This document shows, piece after piece, positions 19,422-27,721 of a stretch of DNA of 64,000 bases; within the stretch, counting starts at the first letter, position 1, and the number at the start of each line of letters is the position of its first letter. A program made the translations under genes and the position numbers. The notes under the pieces are model-generated. The model worked only from the letters and a program-made list of their open reading frames with translations, did no database searches and was not told the DNA's origin. The DNA comes from Streptomyces spirodelae (GTDB lineage Bacteria; Actinomycetota; Actinomycetes; Streptomycetales; Streptomycetaceae), in NCBI RefSeq assembly GCF_017676385.1, contig NZ_JAFFZN010000021.1:85187-149186 (forward strand), read 5' to 3'.

Positions 19422-19755
19422 CTGCGCCCGCCTTGCCGGGTACGTGCGCGACGACCGTCATGGTGTTGAACGAGCCCTGGGAGCGGTAGGGGTGCAGCCG
19501 CTCGCGGTGGGCGAGGTGCGCTTCGCTGGTCTCGAACTCGCGGAAGCCGGGTTCGTCCACCCAGTCGCTGACGATGTAGTACGTGGACTCCTCGTCGGCC
19601 GACTTGGACAGCCACTGGCCCAGGCAGGCGGGGTGGCCGGTGACGGCCTCGGTGCTGCCGCGCCACACCTTCTCGAAGTCGGCTTCCATGCCGGGGTTGA
19701 TCTGCATCCGCAGCAGCACCCGGAACTGGCCCTCGCTCTTCGCTTCGGTGGTCAC
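19411..19755 (-). CDS. ABM-domain protein (small cyclase/monooxygenase) 2
   Basis: A 114-residue ABM/dimeric alpha-beta-barrel protein. It starts with GTG at 19755, preceded by GGAGGAATCTC, and overlaps the ketoreductase stop by 4 bp. The motif FRVLLRMQINPGMEADFEKV opens the fold and YYIVSDWVDEPGFREFETS closes it, very like the WhiE-ORFVII and pentangular-cyclase group. The repeated His and aromatic residues in HLAHRERLHPYRSQGSF may line the pocket. It probably guides cyclisation or oxidises an anthrone-like ring. It is coupled to ABM protein 1. Confidence 0.82.
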   Translation of the reverse strand: MTTEAKSEGQFRVLLRMQINPGMEADFEKVWRGSTEAVTGHPACLGQWLSKSADEESTYYIVSDWVDEPGFREFETSEAHLAHRERLHPYRSQGSFNTMTVVAHVPGKAGADAR

Positions 19756-20504
19756 GAGATTCCTCCGTCCACGCCGATGGTGGCGCCGGTGACATAGCGG
19801 GACAGGTCGCTGGCCAGCCACAGGATGGCGCCCGCGACCTCGTCGGGGGTGCCGAGCCGGGCCAGCGCGGTCTTGGCGCTGTACCGCTCGATCATGAGTT
19901 TCTGCTGGTCCTCGGGCATCTTGTGCAGGTTCTCGGTCTCGATGACACCGAGCGCGACGATGTTGAAGCGGATGCCCTTGGCTCCGAACTCCTTGGCCAG
20001 CGAGCGGTTCAGGCCGACCAGCGCCGCCTTGGTCGCGGTGTAGTGGGAGCGCAGCGGAATTCCCGCCTCCACCGCCTTGGAGCCGATGCTGACGACGGAG
20101 GAGCCCTCGCCCAGCAGCGGCAGCGCCGCCTGGATGACGAGGTGGACGCCGGTGAGGTTGGTGTCGACGATGCGGCGCCACTCCTCCAGGGGCAGCTCGG
20201 CGTAGGGGATATGGCTGATGGCACCCGCGTTGTTGACGACCAGGTCGAGCCGGCCCCAGCGGGTGCGGGCCTCCTCGATCAGGGCGGTGACGCTGTCGGG
20301 GTCCGAGACATCGGCGCACACCACATGGTGGTCGCCGTCGGTCTCCTTGAGGGCCGCCTCCAGCGAGGCGACGGCCTCGCTCTCCTTCTGGTAGCAGGTC
20401 AGCACGTCGGCGCCGGCCTCGGCCAGGGCGAGCGCGATGCCCCGGCCCACTCCCCTGGTACCGCCGGTGACCAGGGCCTTCTTGCCCTTGAGGCCGAGAT
20501 CCAT
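19752..20504 (-). CDS. Ketoreductase-like SDR 1 (FabG type)
   Basis: A 250-residue FabG-like reductase. The cofactor motif is ALVTGGTRGVGRGIALAL near residue 10, followed by NNAG near 90, Ser in VVSIGSKA, and HYTATKAALVG with the catalytic Tyr and Lys near residue 157. It ends in the typical VTGATIGVDGGIS. It would reduce a keto group of the poly-beta-keto chain or a cyclised intermediate with NADPH. It lies in the core operon between the DUF1772 protein and the ABM cyclases. A second, divergent homologue lies at 28102. Confidence 0.88.
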   Translation of the reverse strand: MDLGLKGKKALVTGGTRGVGRGIALALAEAGADVLTCYQKESEAVASLEAALKETDGDHHVVCADVSDPDSVTALIEEARTRWGRLDLVVNNAGAISHIPYAELPLEEWRRIVDTNLTGVHLVIQAALPLLGEGSSVVSIGSKAVEAGIPLRSHYTATKAALVGLNRSLAKEFGAKGIRFNIVALGVIETENLHKMPEDQQKLMIERYSAKTALARLGTPDEVAGAILWLASDLSRYVTGATIGVDGGIS

Positions 20505-20539
20505 GAGTTCCTCCGTAAGGGGTCGTATGTCACAGCAGG

Positions 20540-21001
20540 TCACAGCAGCAGCGCGAGCGCCGCACAGTTGGCGACCAGGGCGAGGACGGTCAGCGCGCTG
20601 CGGCGCTGGTTCCAGGCGCCCCAGCGCCACCGCGGGTCCCGGTCGGCGAAGTCGGCGGGCAGGTTGTCCGGGTCGAGGGAGCGCACCCACTTGTTGACCG
20701 GGACGTTCTTGGTGAGCGAGATGACCACGGTGACCGCCGCCAGCACGGCGCCCGCGACGAACAGGCCGCGGGCCCCCGCGTGCGGGCTGACAGTCGCCAG
20801 CCAGATGTCTCCGGCCAGGGTGCCGAGCAGACAGACCGGCATGGCCGGGTCGTAACGGGTGGCGAAGAACGCGTGCGCGTGCACGTACCGGTCGGCGGGC
20901 AGCGCCGCCAGCAGCGGCCAGCCGCCCAACTGGGTGCCGAACAGCACACCGGCGGCCAGCCCGTTGAACAGCAGGACGAGCGGGGCGATATACGCGATCA
21001 C
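20540..21001 (-). CDS. DUF1772 membrane protein (anthrone-oxygenase-like) 1
   Basis: A 153-residue protein with four predicted membrane helices: APLVLLFNGLAAGVLFG, a WPLLAALP region, GLFVAGAVLAAVTVVISL, and the C-terminal ALTVLALVANCAALALLL. Conserved polar residues in PVNKWVRSLDPDNLP and DPRWRWGAWNQRR match the DUF1772 family. Fungal and bacterial members linked to polyketides act as anthrone or hydroquinone oxidases. It overlaps the cyclase stop by 4 bp (GTG start). A second copy occurs at 27256 beside another SDR. Confidence 0.82.
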   Translation of the reverse strand: MIAYIAPLVLLFNGLAAGVLFGTQLGGWPLLAALPADRYVHAHAFFATRYDPAMPVCLLGTLAGDIWLATVSPHAGARGLFVAGAVLAAVTVVISLTKNVPVNKWVRSLDPDNLPADFADRDPRWRWGAWNQRRSALTVLALVANCAALALLL

Positions 21002-21474
21002 TGGGCCGCCGCTGCCTTCGCTGCCGCCTCGACCTTCTCCTTGATGAGCTTCATCTGCACCGCGGTGTTGCGGTTCAGGTGCGCGGTCATCCCGTCGTCG
21101 GTGACCGGTGCGACGTCCTTCATATGGAAGTCCTGCACCCAGCGCATCCTGGTGCCGTCGCCCTCGGGGAGGTACTCCCAGTAGATGTTCATGTATTCGA
21201 ACGGCCCGGTCTCCACACGGTGGGCGCGCACCTGGCGCTTGACGGGGTCGGGGACCCGCTTGGAGACCCAGCTCCAGACGTTGCCGTCCTCGTCGGGGTG
21301 CATGGTGAGCCGGAAGACGATCTCCCTGCCGTCCGCCCCTTCGTTGTCCTCCAGCACCTCGACGGCCGCGTACTCGCTGAACAGGTTCGGCCAGGACTTC
21401 AGGTCGTTGGTCATGTCCCAGACCAGGTCCAGCGGCGCGTCGATGACGATGCTGTTGTCGGTGTGGCCCGCCAT
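20998..21474 (-). CDS. SRPBCC aromatase/cyclase
   Basis: A 158-residue single-domain START/SRPBCC polyketide cyclase similar to the N-terminal half of TcmN and WhiE-ORFVI. It opens with NSIVIDAPLDLVWDMTNDL; the helix-grip cavity residues include WSWVSKRVPDPVKRQVRAHR and MNIYWEYLPEGDGTRMRWVQ. It accepts the ACP-bound poly-beta-keto chain and catalyses first-ring (C9-C14 type) cyclisation and aromatisation. It lies directly downstream of KS-beta (13-bp gap), the usual position in pentangular clusters. Confidence 0.9.
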   Translation of the reverse strand: MAGHTDNSIVIDAPLDLVWDMTNDLKSWPNLFSEYAAVEVLEDNEGADGREIVFRLTMHPDEDGNVWSWVSKRVPDPVKRQVRAHRVETGPFEYMNIYWEYLPEGDGTRMRWVQDFHMKDVAPVTDDGMTAHLNRNTAVQMKLIKEKVEAAAKAAAAQ

Positions 21475-21487
21475 GGCGGTTCCCTCC

Positions 21488-22777
21488 TCAGTTCTCCGGT
21501 TGTCCGTGCGGATGCCCCAGCACGAGCGCGGCGTTGAAGCCCCCGTGGCCGCGCGCGACGACCAGCGCCGTGCGCAGTCCGGCCTGGCGCGGCTCGCCGA
21601 GTACGAGGTCGATCTCGTATCCGGGAGCGGGCGCCGCGGGTCCCGCGGTGTGCGGGACGACCTGGTCGCGCAGCGCCAGCAGCGCGGTGGCGACGTCCAG
21701 CGCCGCTCCCCCGCCGTAGAGCCGGCCGGTCAGCGTCTTGGGCGCGGTGACCGGCACTCCGCGCGGCCCGAACACCTCGGCCAGCGCCTCGGCCTCGGCA
21801 CGGTCGGCCTCCGGGACGCCGAGCGCGTCGGCGAACACCACATCCACCTCGGCGGCGTCCAGCCGGGCGTCGGCCAGCGCGGTGCGGACCGTACGGGCCA
21901 GCACCGGGCCGCGATCCGATCCCGGCGGGGGGTCGAAGGCGGCGGCGTAGCCCAGCACCCGGCCGTAGAGCTGGCCGGCGCCACGGGCCTCGGCCGCCTC
22001 GGCGTCCTCGACGACGAGCAGCGCGCCGCCCTCGCCTGGCAGATAGCCGGAGGCGTCCGCGTCGAACGGCAGATAGGCGCGTGCCGGGTCCTGCACGGTG
22101 GACAGCTGCCCGGTGGTCAGCTGCGCCGTCAGCCCGTAGGGGCACAGGGAGGCGTCGGTACCGCCGGTCATCACCAGCTTGGCGCCGGTACGGATCAGCC
22201 GCCGCGCCTGGCCGATGGCGTCGAGTCCGCCGGCCTGTTCGCAGCACAGCACACCGCAGGGGCCGCGCATCCCGTGCCGGATGGAGATCTGGCCCGTGGT
22301 GGCCGCGTAGAACCAGGCGATCGACTGGTAGGCGCCCACCCAGTCGGGGGCGTGCTGGTAGAGGTTCTCCATCTCGTGCTGGCCGAACTCGGTGCCGCCC
22401 GAGGAGCTGGAGGTGACCACCGCCATCTCGTACTCGGGCAGTTCGGCGGGGATCACGCCCGCGTCGGCGATGGCGGCCTCGGCCGCGGCCAGCCCCAGAT
22501 GGGTCCAGCGGTCGGTCTGCTGGATGAGCCGGCTGGGCACCCGCCCCTTGGCCACGAAGCCGGGCACCTGGCCGGCGAGCCGCACCGGGTAGGGCGCCGG
22601 GTCGAACAGGGTGATCCGGTCGATGGCCGAGCGGCCCGCCAGCACCGAGCGCCAGTGCTCCTCGGTGCCGATGCCGGTGGGCGCCAGGACGCCGAGTCCG
22701 GTGATCACGGGGGCGCGGGTCGGGTTGGTGACGCCGGTCGCGGAGACGGGCGCGGTGCTCGTCGCGGTGGGGCTCAT
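21488..22777 (-). CDS. KS-beta / chain length factor
   Basis: A 429-residue ketosynthase-like subunit that pairs with KS-alpha and sets chain length. The active-site cysteine is replaced by glutamine in CCEQAGGLDAI (Gln181), the diagnostic CLF feature. The thiolase fold is otherwise intact, with GTDASLCPYGLTAQ and FDADASGYLPGEGGALLV. It starts at the ATG 22777, overlapping the KS-alpha stop by 4 bp. Together they extend malonyl-ACP units into a long poly-beta-keto chain. The accompanying cyclases suggest a C24-C26-length pentangular chain, which is inference. Confidence 0.95.
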   Translation of the reverse strand: MSPTATSTAPVSATGVTNPTRAPVITGLGVLAPTGIGTEEHWRSVLAGRSAIDRITLFDPAPYPVRLAGQVPGFVAKGRVPSRLIQQTDRWTHLGLAAAEAAIADAGVIPAELPEYEMAVVTSSSSGGTEFGQHEMENLYQHAPDWVGAYQSIAWFYAATTGQISIRHGMRGPCGVLCCEQAGGLDAIGQARRLIRTGAKLVMTGGTDASLCPYGLTAQLTTGQLSTVQDPARAYLPFDADASGYLPGEGGALLVVEDAEAAEARGAGQLYGRVLGYAAAFDPPPGSDRGPVLARTVRTALADARLDAAEVDVVFADALGVPEADRAEAEALAEVFGPRGVPVTAPKTLTGRLYGGGAALDVATALLALRDQVVPHTAGPAAPAPGYEIDLVLGEPRQAGLRTALVVARGHGGFNAALVLGHPHGQPEN

Positions 22778-24075
22778 ACGGCGGCCCCCTCGTACGCCAC
22801 GGCCCCCGCGCGTGCCAGCACAGTGGCGCTCTGGAAGCCGCCGAAGCCGCTGCCGACGCTGAGCACCACGTCCATGGCGTGCTCGCGCGCGGTGCGCGGT
22901 ACGTAGTCCAGATCGCACTCGGGGTCGGCGTTGTGCAGATTGGCGGTGGGCGGGACGACCTGCCGGTCGAGCGCCAGGGCGCAGGCCGCCACCTCGATGG
23001 AGCCGATGGCCCCCAGCGAGTGGCCCACCATGGACTTGATGGAGCTGACCGGCACCCGGTAGGCGTGCTCGCCCAGGCTGCGTTTGAACGCGGCCGTCTC
23101 ATGGCGGTCGTTCTGCTTGGTCCCTGAGCCGTGCGCGTTGATGTAGTCGACCGCTGTGGGGTCGAGCCGGGCGCGGTTCAGGCAGACCCGGATGGCCTCG
23201 GCCATCTCCCGTCCGTTGGCCTTCAGTCCGGTCATGTGGAAGGCGTTGCTGCGGCCCGCGTAGCCGACGATCTCCCCGTAGATCCGTGCCCCGCGTGCCT
23301 CGGCCGCCGCCTTCTCCTCCAGCACGAGCACGGCGGCGCCCTCGCCGAGGACGAAGCCGTCGCGCTCCGCGTCGAAGGGCCGGGAGGCGTGCTCGGGGTC
23401 GTCGTTGTTGGGCGAGGTGGCCTTGATGGCGTCGAAACAGGCGGAGGTGATCGGCGAGAGCGGCGCGTCGGTTGCGCCCGCCAGCACCACGTCCGAGCTG
23501 CCCTCCTCGATGAGCTGTACGCCGTGCCCGATGGAGTCCAGGCCCGAGGTGCAGCCGGTGGAGATCAGCGCGACCGGGCCCTCGGCGCCGACCTCCCAGG
23601 CGACCTCGACGGCGAGGGTGGAGGGCACCATGTAGCCGTACAGGTGCGGCACGCCGTAGGTGTGGTCCACCAGCCAGTGCTTGCCGGCGTCGCTGAGCAG
23701 GACGTACTCCTCCTCCAGGCCCATGGTGCAGCCCACGGCGCTGCCGATGCTCACACCGGTGCGGGCCGGGTCGGCGGCGGCGAAGTCGTAGCCGCTGTCT
23801 TCGACCGCCTCCCTGGCGCTGACGACGGCGAACTGCGCGGCCCGGTCCATCCGCCGGATCTGCCGCGGGGTGAGCCCGGCGGCGACCGGGTCGAAGTCGG
23901 CCTCTGCCGCCATCCGGGAGCGGAACCCGGTGGGGTCGAACAGCGAGATGCGGCGGGTGGCGGTACGGCCGTCGGACAGCAGCTTCCAGAACGCCTCCCG
24001 GCCCACGCCGCCGGGCGCGACCACGCCGACGCCGGTGACCACGGCGCGGCGCCCTGCGGCTGCCTGAGCGGTCAC
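22774..24075 (-). CDS. KS-alpha, type II ketosynthase
   Basis: A 433-residue ketosynthase. The nucleophile is Cys175 in STGCTSGLDSIGHG, and histidines follow in NAHGSGTKQND near 315 and VGHSLGAIGS near 352. It catalyses decarboxylative condensation of malonyl-ACP in complex with KS-beta. The GTG start overlaps the cupin stop by 4 bp. The order cupin, KS-alpha, KS-beta, aromatase reproduces the spore-pigment (whiE/sch/cur) arrangement, except that the ACP is not next in line but lies at 28875 in another transcript. Confidence 0.96.
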   Translation of the reverse strand: MTAQAAAGRRAVVTGVGVVAPGGVGREAFWKLLSDGRTATRRISLFDPTGFRSRMAAEADFDPVAAGLTPRQIRRMDRAAQFAVVSAREAVEDSGYDFAAADPARTGVSIGSAVGCTMGLEEEYVLLSDAGKHWLVDHTYGVPHLYGYMVPSTLAVEVAWEVGAEGPVALISTGCTSGLDSIGHGVQLIEEGSSDVVLAGATDAPLSPITSACFDAIKATSPNNDDPEHASRPFDAERDGFVLGEGAAVLVLEEKAAAEARGARIYGEIVGYAGRSNAFHMTGLKANGREMAEAIRVCLNRARLDPTAVDYINAHGSGTKQNDRHETAAFKRSLGEHAYRVPVSSIKSMVGHSLGAIGSIEVAACALALDRQVVPPTANLHNADPECDLDYVPRTAREHAMDVVLSVGSGFGGFQSATVLARAGAVAYEGAAV

Positions 24076-24506
24076 GAGGCACCGCCGACGGAAGGGTTGG
24101 GCTGCTCGGCCCGTGCCACCTTCTCGGTGTCCACGTGGCCCAGATCGGGGCGGGGCGCCAGCGGCGAGAGGTGGAAGGCGGCGTGCGCGGGCTCGGTGCC
24201 GGTGTTCACCAGCCGGTGCCGTACGCCGATGGGCACCAGCAGCGAGTCACCGGGGCCGAGCTGGACTGCCTGCCCGTCCATCGTCATCTCCAGCCGACCG
24301 GTGACGATGTGCAGGAACTCCTCGGAGTAGGGGTGGTAGTGCTCGGTGACGTGCTCGCCCGGGGCCAGGCTCAGCACCCCGCCGAAACCGCTGGTGCATC
24401 CCGTGGTCCTCGGGCTGAGCGTGGTCCTGATGTCGCCGCCGCGCCGGGTGTTGGCCTCGACGTCGTCGGCGTGCACCCGGACGGTGCGCGTGATCTCGGT
24501 GGTCAC
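24072..24506 (-). CDS. Cupin protein, WhiE-ORFII-like
   Basis: A 144-residue cupin. The metal-binding motif 1 is GEHVTEHYHPYSEEFLHIV, with two His, Glu and a spaced Gly, near residue 60; motif 2 is PIGVRHRLVNTG near residue 100. Homologues sit immediately before KS-alpha in spore-pigment and pentangular clusters, where they assist correct folding or oxidation of the nascent chain. The GTG start at 24506 follows AAGGAGGCG. It is the first gene of an 11-gene minus-strand operon that runs to the biotin carboxylase. Confidence 0.9.
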   Translation of the reverse strand: MTTEITRTVRVHADDVEANTRRGGDIRTTLSPRTTGCTSGFGGVLSLAPGEHVTEHYHPYSEEFLHIVTGRLEMTMDGQAVQLGPGDSLLVPIGVRHRLVNTGTEPAHAAFHLSPLAPRPDLGHVDTEKVARAEQPNPSVGGAS

Positions 24507-24768
24507 TGACCCCCGCCTCCTTCGGCTTCCTTGGCTGGTGCCGCCCTGTGCTGGTGCCGCCGAGTGGATGCGGCCTCGCCCAGCGCCCCGCACCGTCGCA
24601 GCCGCGCCTACAAGTCCGCTCGAACCGCCGTTGATGGCCCCCTCCCGATGCCGATAGCTGGGGGAGCAGTTCCCGGCGCCCCTGCGGGGCGCCCCAGCGT
24701 GGCTCGACCCGTGGGCGAGCGGCGTGGGGCCAGATGGGCGGCCCTGTCCGCGACAGCGAGGAGCAGCC
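24507..24768. promoter_or_regulatory. Divergent promoter region of the core polyketide operons
   Basis: This 262-bp spacer separates the cupin gene (minus) from the SchA/CurD gene (plus) and must hold both start signals. No clear -10 boxes can be picked with confidence. A hairpin with 8-bp arms (24675-24682 and 24686-24693, GGCGCCCC type) lies in it. It is embedded in a GGGGGAGCAGTTCCCGGC context that is repeated between many Streptomyces genes. Confidence 0.5.
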
Positions 24769-25140
24769 ATGCCGTTCGCCGCCATCACCTACGACATCAA
24801 GGCGGGGTACGAGAAGGAGATCTCCGAGATCTTCGGCAACTTCCGGCGGGTGGGCTCGCCTGTCGTGCAGGACCAGGCGGGCGGCGAGGCTGCGCGCATC
24901 CTGTCGACCGCGGTCTTCATCCGGGACGCCACGATGGTCCGGGTCATCGAGTACGAGGGCGACCTGGACGCCATCGCCCGCCATATGGCGACCCAGCCGG
25001 GGGTGCGCGAGGTCGAGGAGAAGCTGGCCCCGTATCTCTCCCGGCCCCGGGCGACCGACACCGTGGAGGGTTTCGCCGCCACGTTCCGCCGCTCACTGCT
25101 GACCTGCATGGCGCAGATGTCGGTCCGGGACGCCGCCTGA
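24769..25140 (+). CDS. SchA/CurD-like protein 1
   Basis: A 123-residue SchA/CurD-like protein, a family found almost only in spore-pigment and pentangular polyketide clusters. Family features are the opening MPFAAITYDIKAGYEKEI, then MVRVIEYEGDLDAIARHMA and the conserved REVEEKLAPYL. The fold is a ferredoxin-like dimer as in ABM proteins. A role in cyclisation or oxygenation of later rings is inferred from association only. It starts a plus-strand unit with multicopper oxidase 2, 20 bp upstream of the latter. A paralogue lies at 27722. Confidence 0.85.
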   Translation: MPFAAITYDIKAGYEKEISEIFGNFRRVGSPVVQDQAGGEAARILSTAVFIRDATMVRVIEYEGDLDAIARHMATQPGVREVEEKLAPYLSRPRATDTVEGFAATFRRSLLTCMAQMSVRDAA

Positions 25141-25160
25141 GCGGCCGGAAGGAGTGCTCC

Positions 25161-26579
25161 GTGCTCACCCGCAGAAGCGTGCTCAGGGCCGGTACCTCGG
25201 CCGCCGCACTGGCCGCCGTTCCGGCCGGTCTCGTCACCGGCAGCCGGTCCGGCGTCGCGCGGGCGGCCGCGTCGCCGTTCACCACACCGCTGACGGTCCC
25301 CGCCCCACTGCGCCCCTGGCGGCTGGCGGGCCACGACTTCTACCGGCTCACCACCGAGGAGGCCGACGTCGGTCTGCTTCCGGGCACGACGACGCGAATC
25401 CGGTCCTTCAACGGCCGGATGAGCCCGGTGATCAGGGCCGAGCGGGGCAGGCCCGTGATCATCGAGCAGGTCAACAGGCTCGATGTGCCCTTCTCCATGC
25501 ATCTGCACGGCGGCCACACTCCGCAGACCTCGGACGGCCACCCGATGCACCAGGTCGAGCCCGGGGGCAGCCGGCTGTTCCGCTACCCCAACGAGCAGCG
25601 CGCCGCCACCTTGTGGCTGCACGACCACTCGCACGAGAACCACGCGGAGAACATCTACCGCGGGCTGGCCGCGACCTACATCCTCACCGACGACGTCGAG
25701 GAGCGTCTCCCGCTGCCCAAGGGCCGGTACGACGTGCCCCTCCAGCTGCGCGACGCCAAGTTCCACGACAACGGCCGGCTCGACTGGGATCTGCACGGCT
25801 TCGACGATCGGCACACCGTCCTCGTCAACGGCAGGCCGCGGCCCTACTTCGAGGTGGCGGCCCGCAAGTACCGGCTGAGGCTGGTCAACACGGCCAACGA
25901 GCGGCCGTTCGTGCTCCGGCTCGGCGACGGCGAGGAGTTCACCCACATCGGGACGGACGGCGGCCTGCTGCCCGAGCCAGTACCCACCCGGGTCCTCCAG
26001 CTGTGGCCCGGTGAACGGCAGGAGATCGTGGTCGACTTCTCCCGCTACGGCGTCGGCCGGAGACTGGTCCTCGACAACACCTATCTGTTCGACGGCGAGA
26101 CGCCCGGGATCATGCGCTTCGACGTGGTGCGTGAGGCGCGCGACCCCAGCAGGGTCCCCGACCGGCTTCGGCCCGTCCCCGACCTGGGCACGTCAGCCGT
26201 GGAGCGCGAGTTCACCATGTCCTTCGACCCGGGGACCGGCCGGCACCTGATCAACGGCAGGCCGTTCGACATGCACCGGGTCGACATCCGGCCCCGGCTC
26301 GGCGTGCCGGAGACCTGGAAGATCGTCAACGGTGACGGCCAGTACGGCATTCCGCACTCGATGCACCCGCACCTCGACGCGTTCAAGATCCTGGACCGCA
26401 ACGGGAAGCCGCCGGCGGCCGGCGAGGCCGGGCTCAAGGACACGGTGACGGTGCCGGCGGGCGAGTACGCCCGCATCCAGGTCCGTTTCACGGAGCACAC
26501 GGGTCTGTACATGTACCACTGCCACATGCTCAGCCATGTGCAGATGGGCATGATGGGCCAGATGGAGGTCAGTCGGTGA
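25161..26579 (+). CDS. Multicopper oxidase 2 (exported, Tat signal)
   Basis: A 472-residue multicopper oxidase starting with GTG at 25161 after GGAAGGAG. The N-terminus LTRRSVLRAGTSAAALAAV is a Tat signal peptide with twin arginines. Copper ligands are seen in SMHLHGGHTPQT, LWLHDHSHENHAENIYRG, IPHSMHPHLDAF and MYHCHMLSHVQMGMMGQM. The first three motifs differ from multicopper oxidase 1, so this is a separate lineage, closer to phenoxazinone-synthase/CotA-like enzymes. It likely oxidises the phenolic product outside the membrane, for example by radical coupling. The 3' end overlaps the remnant of a LysR gene by 11 bp, and the following DNA is a deletion scar. Confidence 0.9.
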   Translation: MLTRRSVLRAGTSAAALAAVPAGLVTGSRSGVARAAASPFTTPLTVPAPLRPWRLAGHDFYRLTTEEADVGLLPGTTTRIRSFNGRMSPVIRAERGRPVIIEQVNRLDVPFSMHLHGGHTPQTSDGHPMHQVEPGGSRLFRYPNEQRAATLWLHDHSHENHAENIYRGLAATYILTDDVEERLPLPKGRYDVPLQLRDAKFHDNGRLDWDLHGFDDRHTVLVNGRPRPYFEVAARKYRLRLVNTANERPFVLRLGDGEEFTHIGTDGGLLPEPVPTRVLQLWPGERQEIVVDFSRYGVGRRLVLDNTYLFDGETPGIMRFDVVREARDPSRVPDRLRPVPDLGTSAVEREFTMSFDPGTGRHLINGRPFDMHRVDIRPRLGVPETWKIVNGDGQYGIPHSMHPHLDAFKILDRNGKPPAAGEAGLKDTVTVPAGEYARIQVRFTEHTGLYMYHCHMLSHVQMGMMGQMEVSR

Positions 26580-26780
26580 CCGCGTGGCACTCCCTCTCGT
26601 CCCGCTCGGGCAGCGCCCCGGCGGCGGTCCGCAGGAGGTCGAGGGCCTGGGTGAGGAAGGGGTTGGGGTCGGTGGTGCGCCGGGTGGCGTAGATCCGCCG
26701 GGTGTGGGCGGGGTCGGTGAGCCGGAAGAGGCGCGTCCCTGAGGTGTCCGCCGAGGCCGGCGCCTCCACCACGGCGAGCT
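26569..26780 (-). pseudogene. LysR-type regulator remnant (C-terminal end)
   Basis: About 65-70 residues in this frame, including ELAVVEAPASADTS and IYATRRTTDPNPFLTQALDL, resemble the C-terminal end of a LysR regulator's effector domain. The helix-turn-helix and most of the effector domain are missing. The frame runs into the broken start of an FAD-oxidoreductase fragment that reads the other way. The two look like a former divergent regulator-enzyme pair that lost its central part. Assignment is by pattern only. Confidence 0.5.
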
Positions 26781-26784
26781 CCGG

Positions 26785-27250
26785 CTCACCGCCTGGCCGA
26801 GGCGGGTGTCGCCGTCACCGTGCTCGACGCCGGCGGCCGCACCCCGGGCACCTCCAGCGCCACCTTCTCCATCGACGTCACCCATCTGAAGACCCCGCAC
26901 TCCTACTTCCTGCTCAACCGGCGCAGCGCCGCGCTCCACCGCGAGTTGGAGGAAGAGGTCCGCGCGGACGGTGCGAGCGGCACCGGCTGGCGGCATTCGG
27001 CGCCGCTCGTCCAGTGGGGCCACACCGAGGAGGAACAGCGCACTCTGCGTGCCCGTGCCGAGCGCCTCGCCGAGTGGGGGCACCCCTGCCGCACCGCCGA
27101 CCCGGCGGAACCGGCCGGACTGGCGCCCGGAGTGGACCCCGGCGTCCTGCCGCGCCAGGCTGCTTCGTCGTGCACGACGAAGCAGCCTGGTACGACGCGC
27201 CCTTGCTGGCACGCACCCTGCTCGACCGTGCTCCAGAGCCCGTGCGGGGT
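26785..27250 (+). pseudogene. FAD-dependent amino-acid oxidase (DAO-type) remnant
   Basis: The frame shows HRLAEAGVAVTVLDAGG, the second half of a Rossmann FAD motif, but the preceding GxGxxG strand is missing. It goes on through TFSIDVTHLKTPHSYFLLN and ERLAEWGHP. The frame changes near 27155-27170, where a perfect palindrome sits, and continues as HDEAAWYDAPLLARTLLDRA, the DAO motif before the FAD-binding return. The C-terminal half is absent. It is thus truncated at both ends and frameshifted, a relic of a glycine-oxidase/DAO-like gene. The 26580-27255 stretch holds no intact gene. Confidence 0.6.
27155..27190. repeat. Perfect 36-bp palindrome
   Basis: Bases 27155-27172 are the exact reverse complement of 27173-27190, with no loop. 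The half-site reads CCAGGCTGCTTCGTCGTG. It coincides with the frame change inside the FAD-oxidoreductase remnant. Possible readings are a repair or fold-back duplication scar, or a strong dimeric operator or recombinase site. Confidence 0.85.
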
Positions 27251-27255
27251 ACGCG

Positions 27256-27717
27256 TTACAGCGCCGTCACCGCTGCGGCGTTCAGCAGCAGGGCGGCCAG
27301 CGCCAGGATGGTGCGCAGCAGATGCCAGCGGCGCCAGAGGGGGCGGGGGTCCTGCCAGTCGTCGGGCAGCACGGCGGGGTCCGCCACCGCCTTGACCCGC
27401 CGGTTGATGGGCACGTTGCACAGGTGGGAGACGGCGGAGACGCCCAGTAGCAGGACCGCCGCAACGGCGAACAGCACGCGGGCCGGGGTGCCGTCGGCGA
27501 CGAAGGCGAGGACCACGGCGAGCACGGTCGACGTCAGAACGACCACGGGCATGGTCGGGTCCCAGTTGCGGCCCAGCAGTTTGTGGGCGTACACATATGT
27601 GCCGGTCTCCATGGCGAACAGCGCGGGCAGCACGCTGAGCGCCACGGCGAAGAGGACCCCCGCCGTGACGCCGCTGCCGAGGAGAACGGCCACCCCGAGG
27701 ACAGCGTCCACCCTCAT
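27256..27717 (-). CDS. DUF1772 membrane protein (anthrone-oxygenase-like) 2
   Basis: A 153-residue protein with four hydrophobic helices, from AVLGVAVLLGSGVTAGVLFA to the C-terminal LALAALLLNAAAVTAL. The family signature HLCNVPINRRVKAVADPAVL is followed by DPRPLWRRWHLLRT, matching DUF1772. It has the same length and layout as the copy at 20540, but many positions differ. It is the last gene of the minus-strand ACP unit, 4 bp after the SchA/CurD protein. A quinone-forming oxidase role is inferred from the family. Confidence 0.82.
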   Translation of the reverse strand: MRVDAVLGVAVLLGSGVTAGVLFAVALSVLPALFAMETGTYVYAHKLLGRNWDPTMPVVVLTSTVLAVVLAFVADGTPARVLFAVAAVLLLGVSAVSHLCNVPINRRVKAVADPAVLPDDWQDPRPLWRRWHLLRTILALAALLLNAAAVTAL

Positions 27718-27721
27718 CGGT

